From positions 1 to 40,530 of the forward strand of contig JAJPJC010000376.1 in NCBI GenBank assembly GCA_021324445.1: a stretch of DNA of 40,530 bases, written 5' to 3'. The stretch is from Isosphaeraceae bacterium (lineage in GTDB: Bacteria > Planctomycetota > Planctomycetia > Isosphaerales > Isosphaeraceae). Below the pieces are notes generated by a model. That model was not told where the DNA came from. It did not search any database and saw nothing but the letters and a program-made list of their open reading frames with translations. Positions 33,825 through 40,530 of this stretch are shown piece after piece; position 1 is the stretch's first letter, and the number at the start of each line of letters is the position of its first letter. The position numbers and the translations under genes were made by a program.

Positions 33825-34661
33825 TCAGACCGCGGGTGCGGGGCCGGAGGCCTCGACCGCGACCGGGTCGGCCGGCTCGGCGGCCGGTCCGGACTGCCGC
33901 GCCTGGCCCATCCGCCGGGCGATCAGCCCGGCGAGGTGCCCGGCGTTGAAGCCGGCATCGATGTTCACCACCACGACGTTGGAGGCGCAACTGTTGAGCA
34001 TGCCGAGCAAGGCCGCGACCCCGTGGAAATGGGCCCCGTAGCCGATGCTCGTCGGTACGGCGATGACCGGGCAGGCGACCAGTCCGCCGGCAACGCTGGG
34101 CAGAGCACCCTCCATGCCGGCCACCACGACCAGGGCATCGGCGCGACCCAGGACGGGGAGCTGATGGAGCAGCCGGTGCAGGCCGGCGACGCCGACGTCG
34201 ACCACCAGGTCGACCGCACAGTTCCAGGCCTCGGCGGTCACCCGCGCCTCCTCGGCGACCGGCAGGTCACTGGTACCGGCCGTCACGATCCCCACGCGGC
34301 CGAGCCGGGGTCCGTCATCGTGGGGACCCCGGATCCGGAACGTCCGGCCGATCGCGTTGTGCTCCCCCTCGGGAAAGACGGCCTTGAGGTGGGCGGCTGC
34401 CTGCGAATCCACGCGCGTGACCAGGCCGCCGTGTTCGTGCGCGATCAAGGTCCGGAGGATGCCTTCGATCTGGGCCGCCGTCTTCCCCTGGCCGAAGACC
34501 ACCTCCGGAAACCCGCACCGGAGCCGACGGTGCAGGTCCACCTTGGCGAAGCCCCCGGCGTCCTGGAACGGCTGGAAGCGGATCTGGTGCTCCGCCTGGT
34601 CCGGACTGACGCGGCCGTCGCGCACGGCCTCCAGCAGCAGCCTCAGCTCGTGGGAATCCAT
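33825..34661 (-). CDS. larB: LarB, pyridinium-3,5-biscarboxylic acid mononucleotide synthase
   Basis: This 278-residue LarB carboxylates and hydrolyses nicotinic acid adenine dinucleotide in the first step of nickel-pincer cofactor synthesis. The N-terminal half has HQIRFQPFQDAGGFAKVDLH and EVVFGQGKTAAQI; the C-terminal half is PurE-like (GIVTAGTSDLPVAEEARVTA, VVVAGMEGALPSVAGGLV, VPTSIGYGAHFHG). The ATG at 34661 has a gaggtg site; the frame is open to 34772 but the extra part is translated repeat DNA. No larA, larC or larE is nearby. Older annotations call this an NCAIR mutase-like protein. Confidence 0.88.
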   Translation of the reverse strand: MDSHELRLLLEAVRDGRVSPDQAEHQIRFQPFQDAGGFAKVDLHRRLRCGFPEVVFGQGKTAAQIEGILRTLIAHEHGGLVTRVDSQAAAHLKAVFPEGEHNAIGRTFRIRGPHDDGPRLGRVGIVTAGTSDLPVAEEARVTAEAWNCAVDLVVDVGVAGLHRLLHQLPVLGRADALVVVAGMEGALPSVAGGLVACPVIAVPTSIGYGAHFHGVAALLGMLNSCASNVVVVNIDAGFNAGHLAGLIARRMGQARQSGPAAEPADPVAVEASGPAPAV

Positions 34662-34700
34662 CAGCGGCACCTCGGGCGGGGGTTCGGCTCGCGCGCACAT

Positions 34701-34719
34701 GGCAGCCAGGACGGCTGCC
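34701..34719. repeat. GGCAGCC palindrome upstream of larB
   Basis: ggcagcc at 34701-34707 pairs with ggctgcc at 34713-34719 across a five-base loop, about 40 bases before the larB start. It shares the arms of the palindromes at 4421-4441 and 9982-10003 but has aggac as the loop. Confidence 0.6.
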
Positions 34720-34935
34720 CCACCGGGGGACGACCTCAATTCCCTTGTATCCGCCCGGCGCGGCCTCCGCAACCGACTTTGAGCTTTCGGACGCGCGATC
34801 GGGCGTGTTAAGCTGACTCGGAAGAGATTCGGTCGGGCTCCCCCGGGGACGGCTGGGAACCGCGGGCCTGGTCGTCACGTCTGCGTCCGGTCCCGGGCCG
34901 GGCTCGCCGCCACCGAGATGAGAACCGAGGGAGCG

Positions 34936-35916
34936 ATGTCGGCCAGCCCATCCCGCGTTCGAGTGGCGCACGACCGCGCCGGCGCGACGATCCCCATTGC
35001 CGGGCCCCCCGACCGTCCTCCAGCCGAATCGGCCCCGGCTCCGGTCGCGGTCGTCGAGCTGCCGGCGGACTCGTGGCCCTGGTGGACCCCCGAGGCCCTC
35101 AAAGGCTGGGCCGGCTCGGTGACGCTTCATGCCCTGTTCTTGATCCTCCTGGGCTGCTGGTACTTCGCGCCGCGCGACGACGGGCCGATCGCCTTCGATT
35201 CGCGGCTGGCCGGCTCGCCCAACGGCGTCCTGGGCGCGGAGTCCCTCACCGGCGGCCTGAACACCCCCCTGCCCATGCCGCTGGCCCCGCCCGAGGCTGC
35301 GGAGCAGGCCCTGGATTCACCCCCGCTGACTCAACTGGAGCTGGCCCCGCTGGAGCCCGACTTCCGATACCGGCGCAACAAGACCCCCAGCGCCGGCGGG
35401 GGCGCGCCCAACGACAACCCCGGTGCCGGCGACGGCGACGGCTTCGGCCTGGCCCGCTTCGGCGAGGGAGGCGAAGTCATCCGCGGGGTCACGGTCAAGG
35501 TCGGCGATCCCCAGTTCACCCTGATCTGGAATACCGACGGCGTCGACCTCGACCTCCACGTCATCGAGCCCGGCGGCAAGGAGATCTACTGGGAGGAGCC
35601 CAAGGGGAACAAGGGGGGCGAGCTCGACGTGGACAACACCCGCGGTTTCGGCCCCGAGAATATCTACTGGCTGGTCGATTCCGACGAGCCGGGGTCCGAA
35701 AAAGTGAAAGGACCCGGACCCCCCGGCGTCTACAAGTGGTTCGTCGTCTACTGGGGCGGCTTCGGCGGCATCGCCAAGCCGACGCACTGGCAAGTCCGCG
35801 TCAAGCACGCCGGCAAGGTTACCGTCCACCACGGCAAGTTCCAGGCCCTCAACGAGCGCAGCAAGGTCTTCACCCTCAAGGTCGACCCCCCGCCCGAGAA
35901 GGCTGCTGGCGGCTGA
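34936..35916 (+). CDS. Membrane-anchored DUF2135-like protein
   Basis: About 326 residues. A disordered Pro/Ala N-terminus is followed by one transmembrane helix (GSVTLHALFLILLGCWYFAP) and a Pro-rich linker. An acidic Gly-rich segment (GAGDGDGFG) and a C-terminal beta domain come next. The latter fits DUF2135/YfaP: VDLDLHVIEPGGKEIYWEEP and GGELDVDNTRGFGPENIYW, with Asp-rich loops that could bind calcium. The ATG at 34936 has a gagggag site; another lies at 34918. Function unknown; most of the protein should be outside the membrane. Confidence 0.75.
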   Translation: MSASPSRVRVAHDRAGATIPIAGPPDRPPAESAPAPVAVVELPADSWPWWTPEALKGWAGSVTLHALFLILLGCWYFAPRDDGPIAFDSRLAGSPNGVLGAESLTGGLNTPLPMPLAPPEAAEQALDSPPLTQLELAPLEPDFRYRRNKTPSAGGGAPNDNPGAGDGDGFGLARFGEGGEVIRGVTVKVGDPQFTLIWNTDGVDLDLHVIEPGGKEIYWEEPKGNKGGELDVDNTRGFGPENIYWLVDSDEPGSEKVKGPGPPGVYKWFVVYWGGFGGIAKPTHWQVRVKHAGKVTVHHGKFQALNERSKVFTLKVDPPPEKAAGG

Positions 35917-35953
35917 CGGGCAGCGGGTGGGCAGCGGCCCAAGGAGATCGAAC

Positions 35954-36439
35954 GTGGCGTCCCTCAAGGAATTCCTGGAGTCGGAGGCCGAGAAGCTCCG
36001 CAGCGAACAGGCGGCCGCCCTGACGGAGCGCCAGGAATGGATCGCGGCCGTCGAACGGCTTTTCGCCCAGATCAAGGAATGGCTCGCCCAGGCGGACACG
36101 AAGCGAATCCTGATGATCGACGAATCGCCGATTCGGATCGCCGAGCGGGGGCTCGGGACTTATGAGATCCCCGCCCTCACAATCGGGCTGGGAACGCGGG
36201 AAGCTTGCATCAAGCCGGTCGCTCGACACGTGGCGGCTCCGTTGCGATCGACCGGCAGCATCCAGGTGCCACGGGCTTATGGCCGCGTCGACATGACCAA
36301 TGGTTTGGATCGATACATGATCTTTAGAACTGAACTCGAGCCTGATGACCGCTGGATCATCATCGAGCAGAACGAGCCCCTCATGGAGTGGTTCGATCGG
36401 AATTCCTTCGAGATCGCTCTGAAGAGTCTGCTCGAATGA
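35954..36439 (+). CDS. Hypothetical protein coupled to HEPN gene
   Basis: A predicted 161-residue soluble protein with GTG start and a strong aaggaga site. The N-terminus is a charged helix (LKEFLESEAEKLRSEQAAAL), followed by a beta-rich region (DKTKR-like strands around ILMIDESPIRIAERGLGTYE, then YMIFRTELEPDDRWIIIEQN). I do not recognise a family; it has no nucleotidyltransferase (MNT) signature. Its stop overlaps the start of the next gene by four bases, so the two are translated together, as partners of HEPN proteins often are. Confidence 0.7.
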   Translation: MASLKEFLESEAEKLRSEQAAALTERQEWIAAVERLFAQIKEWLAQADTKRILMIDESPIRIAERGLGTYEIPALTIGLGTREACIKPVARHVAAPLRSTGSIQVPRAYGRVDMTNGLDRYMIFRTELEPDDRWIIIEQNEPLMEWFDRNSFEIALKSLLE

Positions 36440-37047
36440 TGACCCTCGACGAGGCCTGGAACTGGTACGTTACGACCGAGAAGCAACTGAGTCTCTTTGG
36501 CCGGATCGGTCGGAGGCACTGGGACAATTTGCCCTGGGATGGCGAGCTCGGGAAGGATGAGAAACTCAAGACACTCACGTCCCGCGACCTCGTTGCGGAC
36601 GCCGATTTCTCCCTGGATCACCTGGACGATTTCGCCGTGTTGATCCTCTTCTCGGCGTTCGAATCGATCATCCGAGATCAAGCCCGGCAGGATGTCCAGC
36701 GCGAGCGGGGTCGGCTGAGTCACCCGCTCGTAACTCGGATCCTGGACCAGGCAATCGGCGACATCGAGCAGAGCAGCATTTTTCGGGTCCTCGAGGTCTT
36801 CAAGGGCCAAGATGCGAACCTCGTCGAGGAGGTCAACCAGGTACGCCAGTATCGAAACTGGGTCGCCCATGGGAGGCGTGGGAAGCCCCCGTTCGGCATC
36901 GACCCGGAGATTGCATACAAACGCCTGAAGCGGTTCCTCGACCAGACCCGACCACGCGGAGCCGAAGCTCTGGCAGGGGAGATTGCATACAAACGCCTGA
37001 AGCGGTTCCTCGACCGTTTCACCCCGCCCATCGCCGAGGAGGCTTGA
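36436..37047 (+). CDS. HEPN-domain-like protein, possible toxin RNase
   Basis: This 203-residue helical protein contains YRNWVAHGRRGK, an Rx4H motif matching the HEPN RNase active site, and an upstream helix typical of MAE_28990-like HEPN proteins (FAVLILFSAFESIIRDQARQ). HEPN proteins cut RNA in toxin-antitoxin and defence systems. The ATG overlaps the stop of the upstream gene. The C-terminus contains two copies of EIAYKRLKRFLD, encoded by an exact 38-base duplication. HEPN assignment is by motif only. Confidence 0.65.
   Translation: MMTLDEAWNWYVTTEKQLSLFGRIGRRHWDNLPWDGELGKDEKLKTLTSRDLVADADFSLDHLDDFAVLILFSAFESIIRDQARQDVQRERGRLSHPLVTRILDQAIGDIEQSSIFRVLEVFKGQDANLVEEVNQVRQYRNWVAHGRRGKPPFGIDPEIAYKRLKRFLDQTRPRGAEALAGEIAYKRLKRFLDRFTPPIAEEA
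36906..37015 (+). repeat. 38-base in-frame direct repeat
   Basis: Bases 36906-36943 are repeated exactly at 36978-37015, 72 bases (24 codons) apart, within the C-terminal part of the HEPN-like gene. Both copies encode PEIAYKRLKRFLD or GEIAYKRLKRFLD. The perfect identity and frame suggest a recent duplication of a terminal helix. Confidence 0.85.
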
Positions 37048-37153
37048 TCGTCACCAGGCAGTTCCTTGCCCGCGGCCGCGGGCTGTGATAAGGTCGTGGC
37101 GCGTTGCGGTGAGGGAGAGTCCCCGGCCCCGGTTCGAGTCGCGGAGTCCTGCC

Positions 37154-38383
37154 ATGAGCGGCCCACGCTTTGCTGCCGAGTTCTCGGCGATCCTGCTGGT
37201 CTTTCTGGTCCTGGCCACCGCGATGGCCGCGCCGGGCGCGGCCCGGGCGCAGGCGCCCGCGGCGGAGGTTACCGCGCCCGAGACCTTTTGGGTCTACGTC
37301 GGGACCTACACCCAGGGCCGGGGCCGGGATCGCAGCCAGGGGATCTACCTGATGGAGCTGGACCTGCGCTCGGGAAAACTGGGCGCGCCGCGCCTGGTCG
37401 CGAAGGCCACCGACCCGTCGTTCCTGGCCATCCACCCCAGCCGGAAGTTCCTGTACTCGGTCAACGAGCTGGGGGAATTCCAGGGCCATCGCGGCGGGGG
37501 CGTCAGCGCCTACGCGATCGACCCGGCGAACGGCGGCTTGACTCCGCTGAACCAGCAGTCGTCGGCCGGCGAGGGTCCCTGCCACCTGGTCGTCGACCGC
37601 GCGGGCAAGAACGTGCTGGTGGCCAACTACACCAGCGGGACCGTGGCCTGCCTGGCGATCGAGCCCGACGGGACGCTCCGCCCGGCCGCCTCGGTCATCC
37701 AGCATCGGGGCTCCGGCGCCGACCCGGGCCGCCAGGCGGGCCCGCATGCCCACTCGATCAACCTCGATGCCGGCAATCGCTTCGCCGTCGCGGCCGACCT
37801 GGGGCTGGACAAGGTCTTGATCTACGCCTTCGACCCGGCCAACGCCAAGATCACGCCCAATGAGCCGGCCTTCGCCCAGGTCGCGCCGGCCTCGGGCCCG
37901 CGGCACTTCGCCTTCCACCCCGGCGGCCAGTTCGGCTATGTCATCAACGAGATGGCCAACACGGTGACCGCCTTTGCCTACGACCCGGCCAAGGGGAGCT
38001 TGACCGAGATCCAGACGATCTCGACCTTGCCCGAGGATTTCAAGGGGAGAAGCTACACTGCCGAGGTGGTGGCCCACCCCTCGGGCAAGTTCCTCTACGG
38101 GTCGAACCGGGGGCACGACAGCATCGCGATCTTCACCATCGACGCCAGCACCGGCCGGCTGAGCCCCGCCGGCTTCGAGCCGACCCAGGGGAAGAACCCC
38201 CGCAACTTCGCGCTGGATCCGACGGGGACCTACCTGCTGGCCGAGAACATGGAGTCGAACTCGATCGTCGTCTTCCGCATCGACCCGCAAACCGGCGCCC
38301 TGCGGCCCACGGGCCAGACCGTCGCCGTCTCGAAGCCGGTCTGCATCCGGATGATCCCCAAGCCAGGCGGTGCGTCGAGATAG
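37154..38383 (+). CDS. Secreted lactonase family beta-propeller
   Basis: This 409-residue protein has a signal peptide (FSAILLVFLVLATAMAAPGA, cut near ARAQA) and the seven-bladed lactonase family fold (PF10282). Family features are FWVYVGTYTQGRGRDRSQGI, DPSFLAIHPSRKFLYSVNEL, GPCHLVVDRAGKNVLVANY, GPRHFAFHPGGQFGYVINE and a final GKNPRNFALDPTGTYLL. Relatives include 6-phosphogluconolactonase (Pgl) and muconate-cycling enzymes; exported planctomycete members have unknown substrates. The ATG at 37154 begins the signal peptide. Confidence 0.9.
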   Translation: MSGPRFAAEFSAILLVFLVLATAMAAPGAARAQAPAAEVTAPETFWVYVGTYTQGRGRDRSQGIYLMELDLRSGKLGAPRLVAKATDPSFLAIHPSRKFLYSVNELGEFQGHRGGGVSAYAIDPANGGLTPLNQQSSAGEGPCHLVVDRAGKNVLVANYTSGTVACLAIEPDGTLRPAASVIQHRGSGADPGRQAGPHAHSINLDAGNRFAVAADLGLDKVLIYAFDPANAKITPNEPAFAQVAPASGPRHFAFHPGGQFGYVINEMANTVTAFAYDPAKGSLTEIQTISTLPEDFKGRSYTAEVVAHPSGKFLYGSNRGHDSIAIFTIDASTGRLSPAGFEPTQGKNPRNFALDPTGTYLLAENMESNSIVVFRIDPQTGALRPTGQTVAVSKPVCIRMIPKPGGASR

Positions 38384-38477
38384 GAGGTCACCGGCGGGAG
38401 CCGGCTCCTCCAGGAGGCTGGTGCGAGCGAGGACTCGGTCCCCCACTCCTGGATTGCGGAGTCAACCGCGAGCGACG

Positions 38478-39296
38478 ATGAGCGATCCCACGGTAGCCTC
38501 CGATGCCTCCGGCCCGGGTCCCGAGCGGCAGGCCAGGCTCTTCGCGCTGCTCTACTCGGCCGCGGAGGTCGAGGAGCGGTCGCGCCGGATCTACGAGGCG
38601 ATGCTGAGCCAGTCGCCTCAGATCCGCACGGGCAACTTCACGGTGATCGGCACCGACGACCTGGAGCGGCTCTTTGCCGGCTACGACCGCGAGTTCTTCC
38701 GGGGCCGGCTGGGCGAGATGCTCCTGGAAGACGGCGCGCATCCGATCGCGTTCCGCCTGTCGCGGCGATTGGTCCGCGCGGCCGGCCAGACCATCCGCCA
38801 GGTGCAGCGGGTCCAGCGCGCCGGCCGGCCGGTGCTGAAGGTCGACTACGAGATCACGGTCTCGGCGACCTTGCTCTACAACACGTTCCAGCACGTGGAC
38901 CGCACGGTCACGGTCGGGGGCCTGGTCTGTGGCGACCGGCTCGAGGCGTTGCAGCGGATCTTCGAGCACGAGCTCTTGCACCTGGCCGAGTTCCTGGGCT
39001 GGGGCCGTTCCAATTGCCGGGCCGCGAACTTCCACGCCCTGTCCCGGCGGATCTTTGCCCACGAGGGAGCGTATCACGACCTGGTCACCCCGCGCGAGGA
39101 AGCCGGCGTCGCCTTCGGCATCCACGTCGGCGACGCCGTCAGCTTCGAGCTCGACGGCGTGCGTCACCACGGCCGCGTCAACCGGATCACCCGCCGCGCG
39201 ACCGTCCTGGTCGAAGACCCCCGCGGCCGGCTCTACTCCGACGGCAAGCACTACCTGACGTTCTACGTGCCTTTGGGGCTGTTGAGCAAACTGTAG
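38478..39296 (+). CDS. SprT-like zinc metalloprotease domain protein
   Basis: A 272-residue protein whose middle carries a zinc-binding HExxH motif (RIFEHELLHLAEFLGW) preceded by LFAGYDREFFRGRLGEMLLE, the SprT-like opening. A later His in FHALSRRIFAHEGAYHD could be the third ligand. The last 70 residues look like a small beta-barrel (FGIHVGDAVSFELDGVRHHG, RRATVLVEDPRGRLYS). SprT/Spartan proteases in eukaryotes cut DNA-protein crosslinks; the bacterial role is unclear. No signal peptide, so probably cytoplasmic. Confidence 0.75.
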   Translation: MSDPTVASDASGPGPERQARLFALLYSAAEVEERSRRIYEAMLSQSPQIRTGNFTVIGTDDLERLFAGYDREFFRGRLGEMLLEDGAHPIAFRLSRRLVRAAGQTIRQVQRVQRAGRPVLKVDYEITVSATLLYNTFQHVDRTVTVGGLVCGDRLEALQRIFEHELLHLAEFLGWGRSNCRAANFHALSRRIFAHEGAYHDLVTPREEAGVAFGIHVGDAVSFELDGVRHHGRVNRITRRATVLVEDPRGRLYSDGKHYLTFYVPLGLLSKL

Positions 39297-39304
39297 GAGC
39301 CGGC

Positions 39305-39332
39305 TCCGCCCGGCGATCCTCAGTCGGGCGGA
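39305..39332. terminator. Hairpin after the SprT-like gene
   Basis: tccgcccg at 39305-39312 pairs with cgggcgga at 39325-39332, nine bases after the stop codon. There is no T-run, so termination is uncertain. A second hairpin, acggagcc/ggctccgt, lies at 39403-39422 before the Dabb gene. Confidence 0.4.
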
Positions 39333-39468
39333 GTCGTTGGCCGGCCGTAGCGAGCCCTTGCGATCCCAATCGATTCGGACCATCATGGCGGACCGTGTCG
39401 TCACGGAGCCGTGCGGCTCCGTTAGGCGATGATTGGTCTCCCCTGGTTGATCCTGCAAGGAATCCTCA

Positions 39469-39918
39469 ATGCTCGCGAGACTCAAGATGCCGGTCCTGGG
39501 CGGGCTGCTGGCGGCCGCGGCCCTGGCAGTTTGGAATCCCCTGAGCGGCCGGGCCACCGGCGCCGCGGGCGCCGCGGCCGAAGGACCGCAACTGGCCCAC
39601 ATGGTCTACTTCAAGCTCAAGGACCCCTCGGGGGCCAGCCGGGCCAAGCTGGCCGCCGCCTGCAAGCTGCTCCTCTCCGGGCACGAGGGGACGCTCTATT
39701 TCGGCACCGGCACGCTTGCCGGCGACCTGAGCCGCCCGATCAACGACCGCGACTTCGACGTCTCGCTCCACCTGGTTTTCACCAGCAAGGCCGCCCACGA
39801 CAAGTACCAGGAGCACCCCCGGCACCGGAAATTCATCGAGGAAAACAAGGACAACTGGGAGAAGGTCCGCGTGTTTGACTCATACCTCTCGCCGGCCCTG
39901 CGGGCACCGGCCGAATGA
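39469..39918 (+). CDS. Exported Dabb (stress-responsive A/B barrel) protein
   Basis: This 149-residue protein has a hydrophobic N-terminal signal (LKMPVLGGLLAAAALAVWNP) and a Dabb domain (PF07876): HMVYFKLKDPSGASRAKLAA, FDVSLHLVFTSKAAHDKYQE and HPRHRKFIEENKDNWEKVRV. Dabb domains form dimeric ferredoxin-like barrels, and the role of exported planctomycete members is unknown. The gene is preceded by 172 bases with two hairpins and no other gene. Confidence 0.85.
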   Translation: MLARLKMPVLGGLLAAAALAVWNPLSGRATGAAGAAAEGPQLAHMVYFKLKDPSGASRAKLAAACKLLLSGHEGTLYFGTGTLAGDLSRPINDRDFDVSLHLVFTSKAAHDKYQEHPRHRKFIEENKDNWEKVRVFDSYLSPALRAPAE

Positions 39919-39976
39919 GTGGTGGCTTGCCGGTTGTTCCTTGTGAGGGGGCAACCGTCGTCACGGACAACTCGCC

Positions 39977-40423
39977 TCACTTCAAGCCCGCGGTCGCGGC
40001 GCCGGCCCGGGTTCGGACGCGCACCGGGAACGGCGGCCGGGCCGGGGCCCTGGGCGGCGGGTTCTTCTCCAGCTCGGCCAGGATGAACGCGATGGCCCGG
40101 TCAAGCTGGGGGTCCTTGCCCGCGGCCACCGCGGCCGGATCCTGCTCGACCTCGATATCGGGCGGGACACCCACATTCTCCACCACCCAGCCCTCCTCGG
40201 TGAAGATGGCCAGGTCGGGCGCCGTCACGAATCCCCCGTCCATCAAGGTGGGGAATCCCAGGATGCCGACCAGGCCGCCCCAGGTCCGCTTGCCCACCAG
40301 CTTGCCCAGGCCGAACTTGCGGAACATCCACGGCAGGAGGTCGCCACCTGAGCCGGCGGTCTCGTCGATGAGCATCACCTTGGGGCCGAAGATCGCCGCG
40401 TTGGGCACCCGGAGCGGCTCACC
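39977..40423 (-). pseudogene. C-terminal fragment of tricorn-like S41 protease
   Basis: The minus-strand frame from about 40423 to 39977 encodes GEPLRVPNAAIFGPKVML, then IDETAGSGGDLLPWMFRKFG with the S41 catalytic Ser region, LVGKRTWGGLVGILGFPTL and VENVGVPPDIEVEQDP. These are the last 145 or so residues of tricorn-like peptidases with C-terminal S41 domains. The upstream part is absent: conserved coding resumes exactly where an IS200/IS605-like end stops. A GTG at 40408 could start a short product but that would lack most of the enzyme. The rest of the gene may lie beyond the element, outside the window. Confidence 0.8.
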
Positions 40424-40530
40424 TTGACACTCCCACGGCTAAAGCACGTGGGATTCTCAGTTCGACGCCGACAGCTCGCTTGCGCGAGTCTTACACCGGC
40501 TCCCTGAGCGTTTAGCCTGTCGCGCCTGTC
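40424..40530 (-). mobile_element. End of an IS200/IS605-type element (truncated by window)
   Basis: The plus strand reads ttgacactcccacggctaaa at 40424, followed by gcacgtgggattctcag. On the minus strand this is gaatcccacg, a loop, cgtgggagtgtcaa, which matches the right-end hairpin of many IS605/IS1341-type (TnpB) elements. It abuts the broken protease gene, so the element seems to have inserted there. The transposase or tnpB gene would lie beyond the window. Confidence 0.65.
40424..40530 (-). ncRNA. Candidate TnpB omega-RNA scaffold
   Basis: Read on the minus strand, this DNA forms two hairpins: ctcgc-gcaa-gcgag with a GNRA tetraloop (plus-strand 40475-40488), and cccacg/cgtggg (40432-40452) next to the element end. 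TnpB proteins use an RNA that ends at the right end of the element and takes its guide from the flank, here the start of the protease fragment (gtgagccgctccgggtgccc). The call depends on a tnpB gene that is not in the window. Confidence 0.45.

Overview
The window reads as GC-rich chromosomal DNA from a planctomycete, most likely of the Isosphaeraceae/Gemmataceae type. Supporting signs are PEP-CTERM proteins, Tat-exported Gfo/Idh/MocA and glycoside hydrolase proteins, an ECF sigma factor translationally coupled to a Ser/Thr kinase, a TPR protein with the N-terminal block typical of planctomycete kinases, and many palindromic intergenic repeats. This assignment is inferred from gene content, not from a marker gene.

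Layout. 1-467: palindromic repeat DNA. 468-3790 (minus): Tat-exported GH5 glycosidase, HEAT-repeat protein, Gfo/Idh/MocA oxidoreductase. 4014-4205 (minus): csrA, divergent from a chemosensory cluster at 4766-15352 (plus): cheW, soluble PAS/GAF receptor, cheR, cheA, cheC, cheD, cheY, cheB. An AbrB/MazF-type toxin-antitoxin pair sits between cheA and cheC, and a RelB/YafQ-type pair follows cheB. 16374-17360: a TPR protein that looks like a planctomycete Ser/Thr kinase with its kinase domain deleted. 17180-23856 (minus): three PEP-CTERM proteins, a TPR protein, a small membrane protein, an undecaprenyl-phosphate sugar transferase and a hypothetical protein; this is a surface/exopolysaccharide block without its exosortase in view.

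24266-30266 (plus): an ECF sigma factor with a C-terminal extension, a transmembrane kinase with an apparently extracytoplasmic DUF4384-like domain, and a 1085-residue exported-looking TPR-CHAT caspase-like protein. Of everything here, this is the best candidate for an undescribed system. 30603-34661: GNAT acetyltransferase, glycine-rich RRM protein, coiled-coil protein, NAD(P)HX dehydratase and an orphan LarB. 34936-39918 (plus): DUF2135-like membrane protein, a two-gene module ending in a HEPN-type protein, a secreted lactonase, an SprT-like metalloprotease and a Dabb protein. 39977-40530: the C-terminal part of a tricorn-like S41 protease cut by what looks like the end of an IS200/IS605-type element, whose minus-strand hairpins resemble a TnpB omega-RNA.

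Across the window there are several kinds of palindromic repeat: perfect inverted repeats whose arms are themselves palindromic, short GGCAGCC/GGCTGCC palindromes (one inside cheA), and inverted pairs of short tandem motifs just upstream of HEAT, cheA and cheY. No tRNA, rRNA or CRISPR array was seen.
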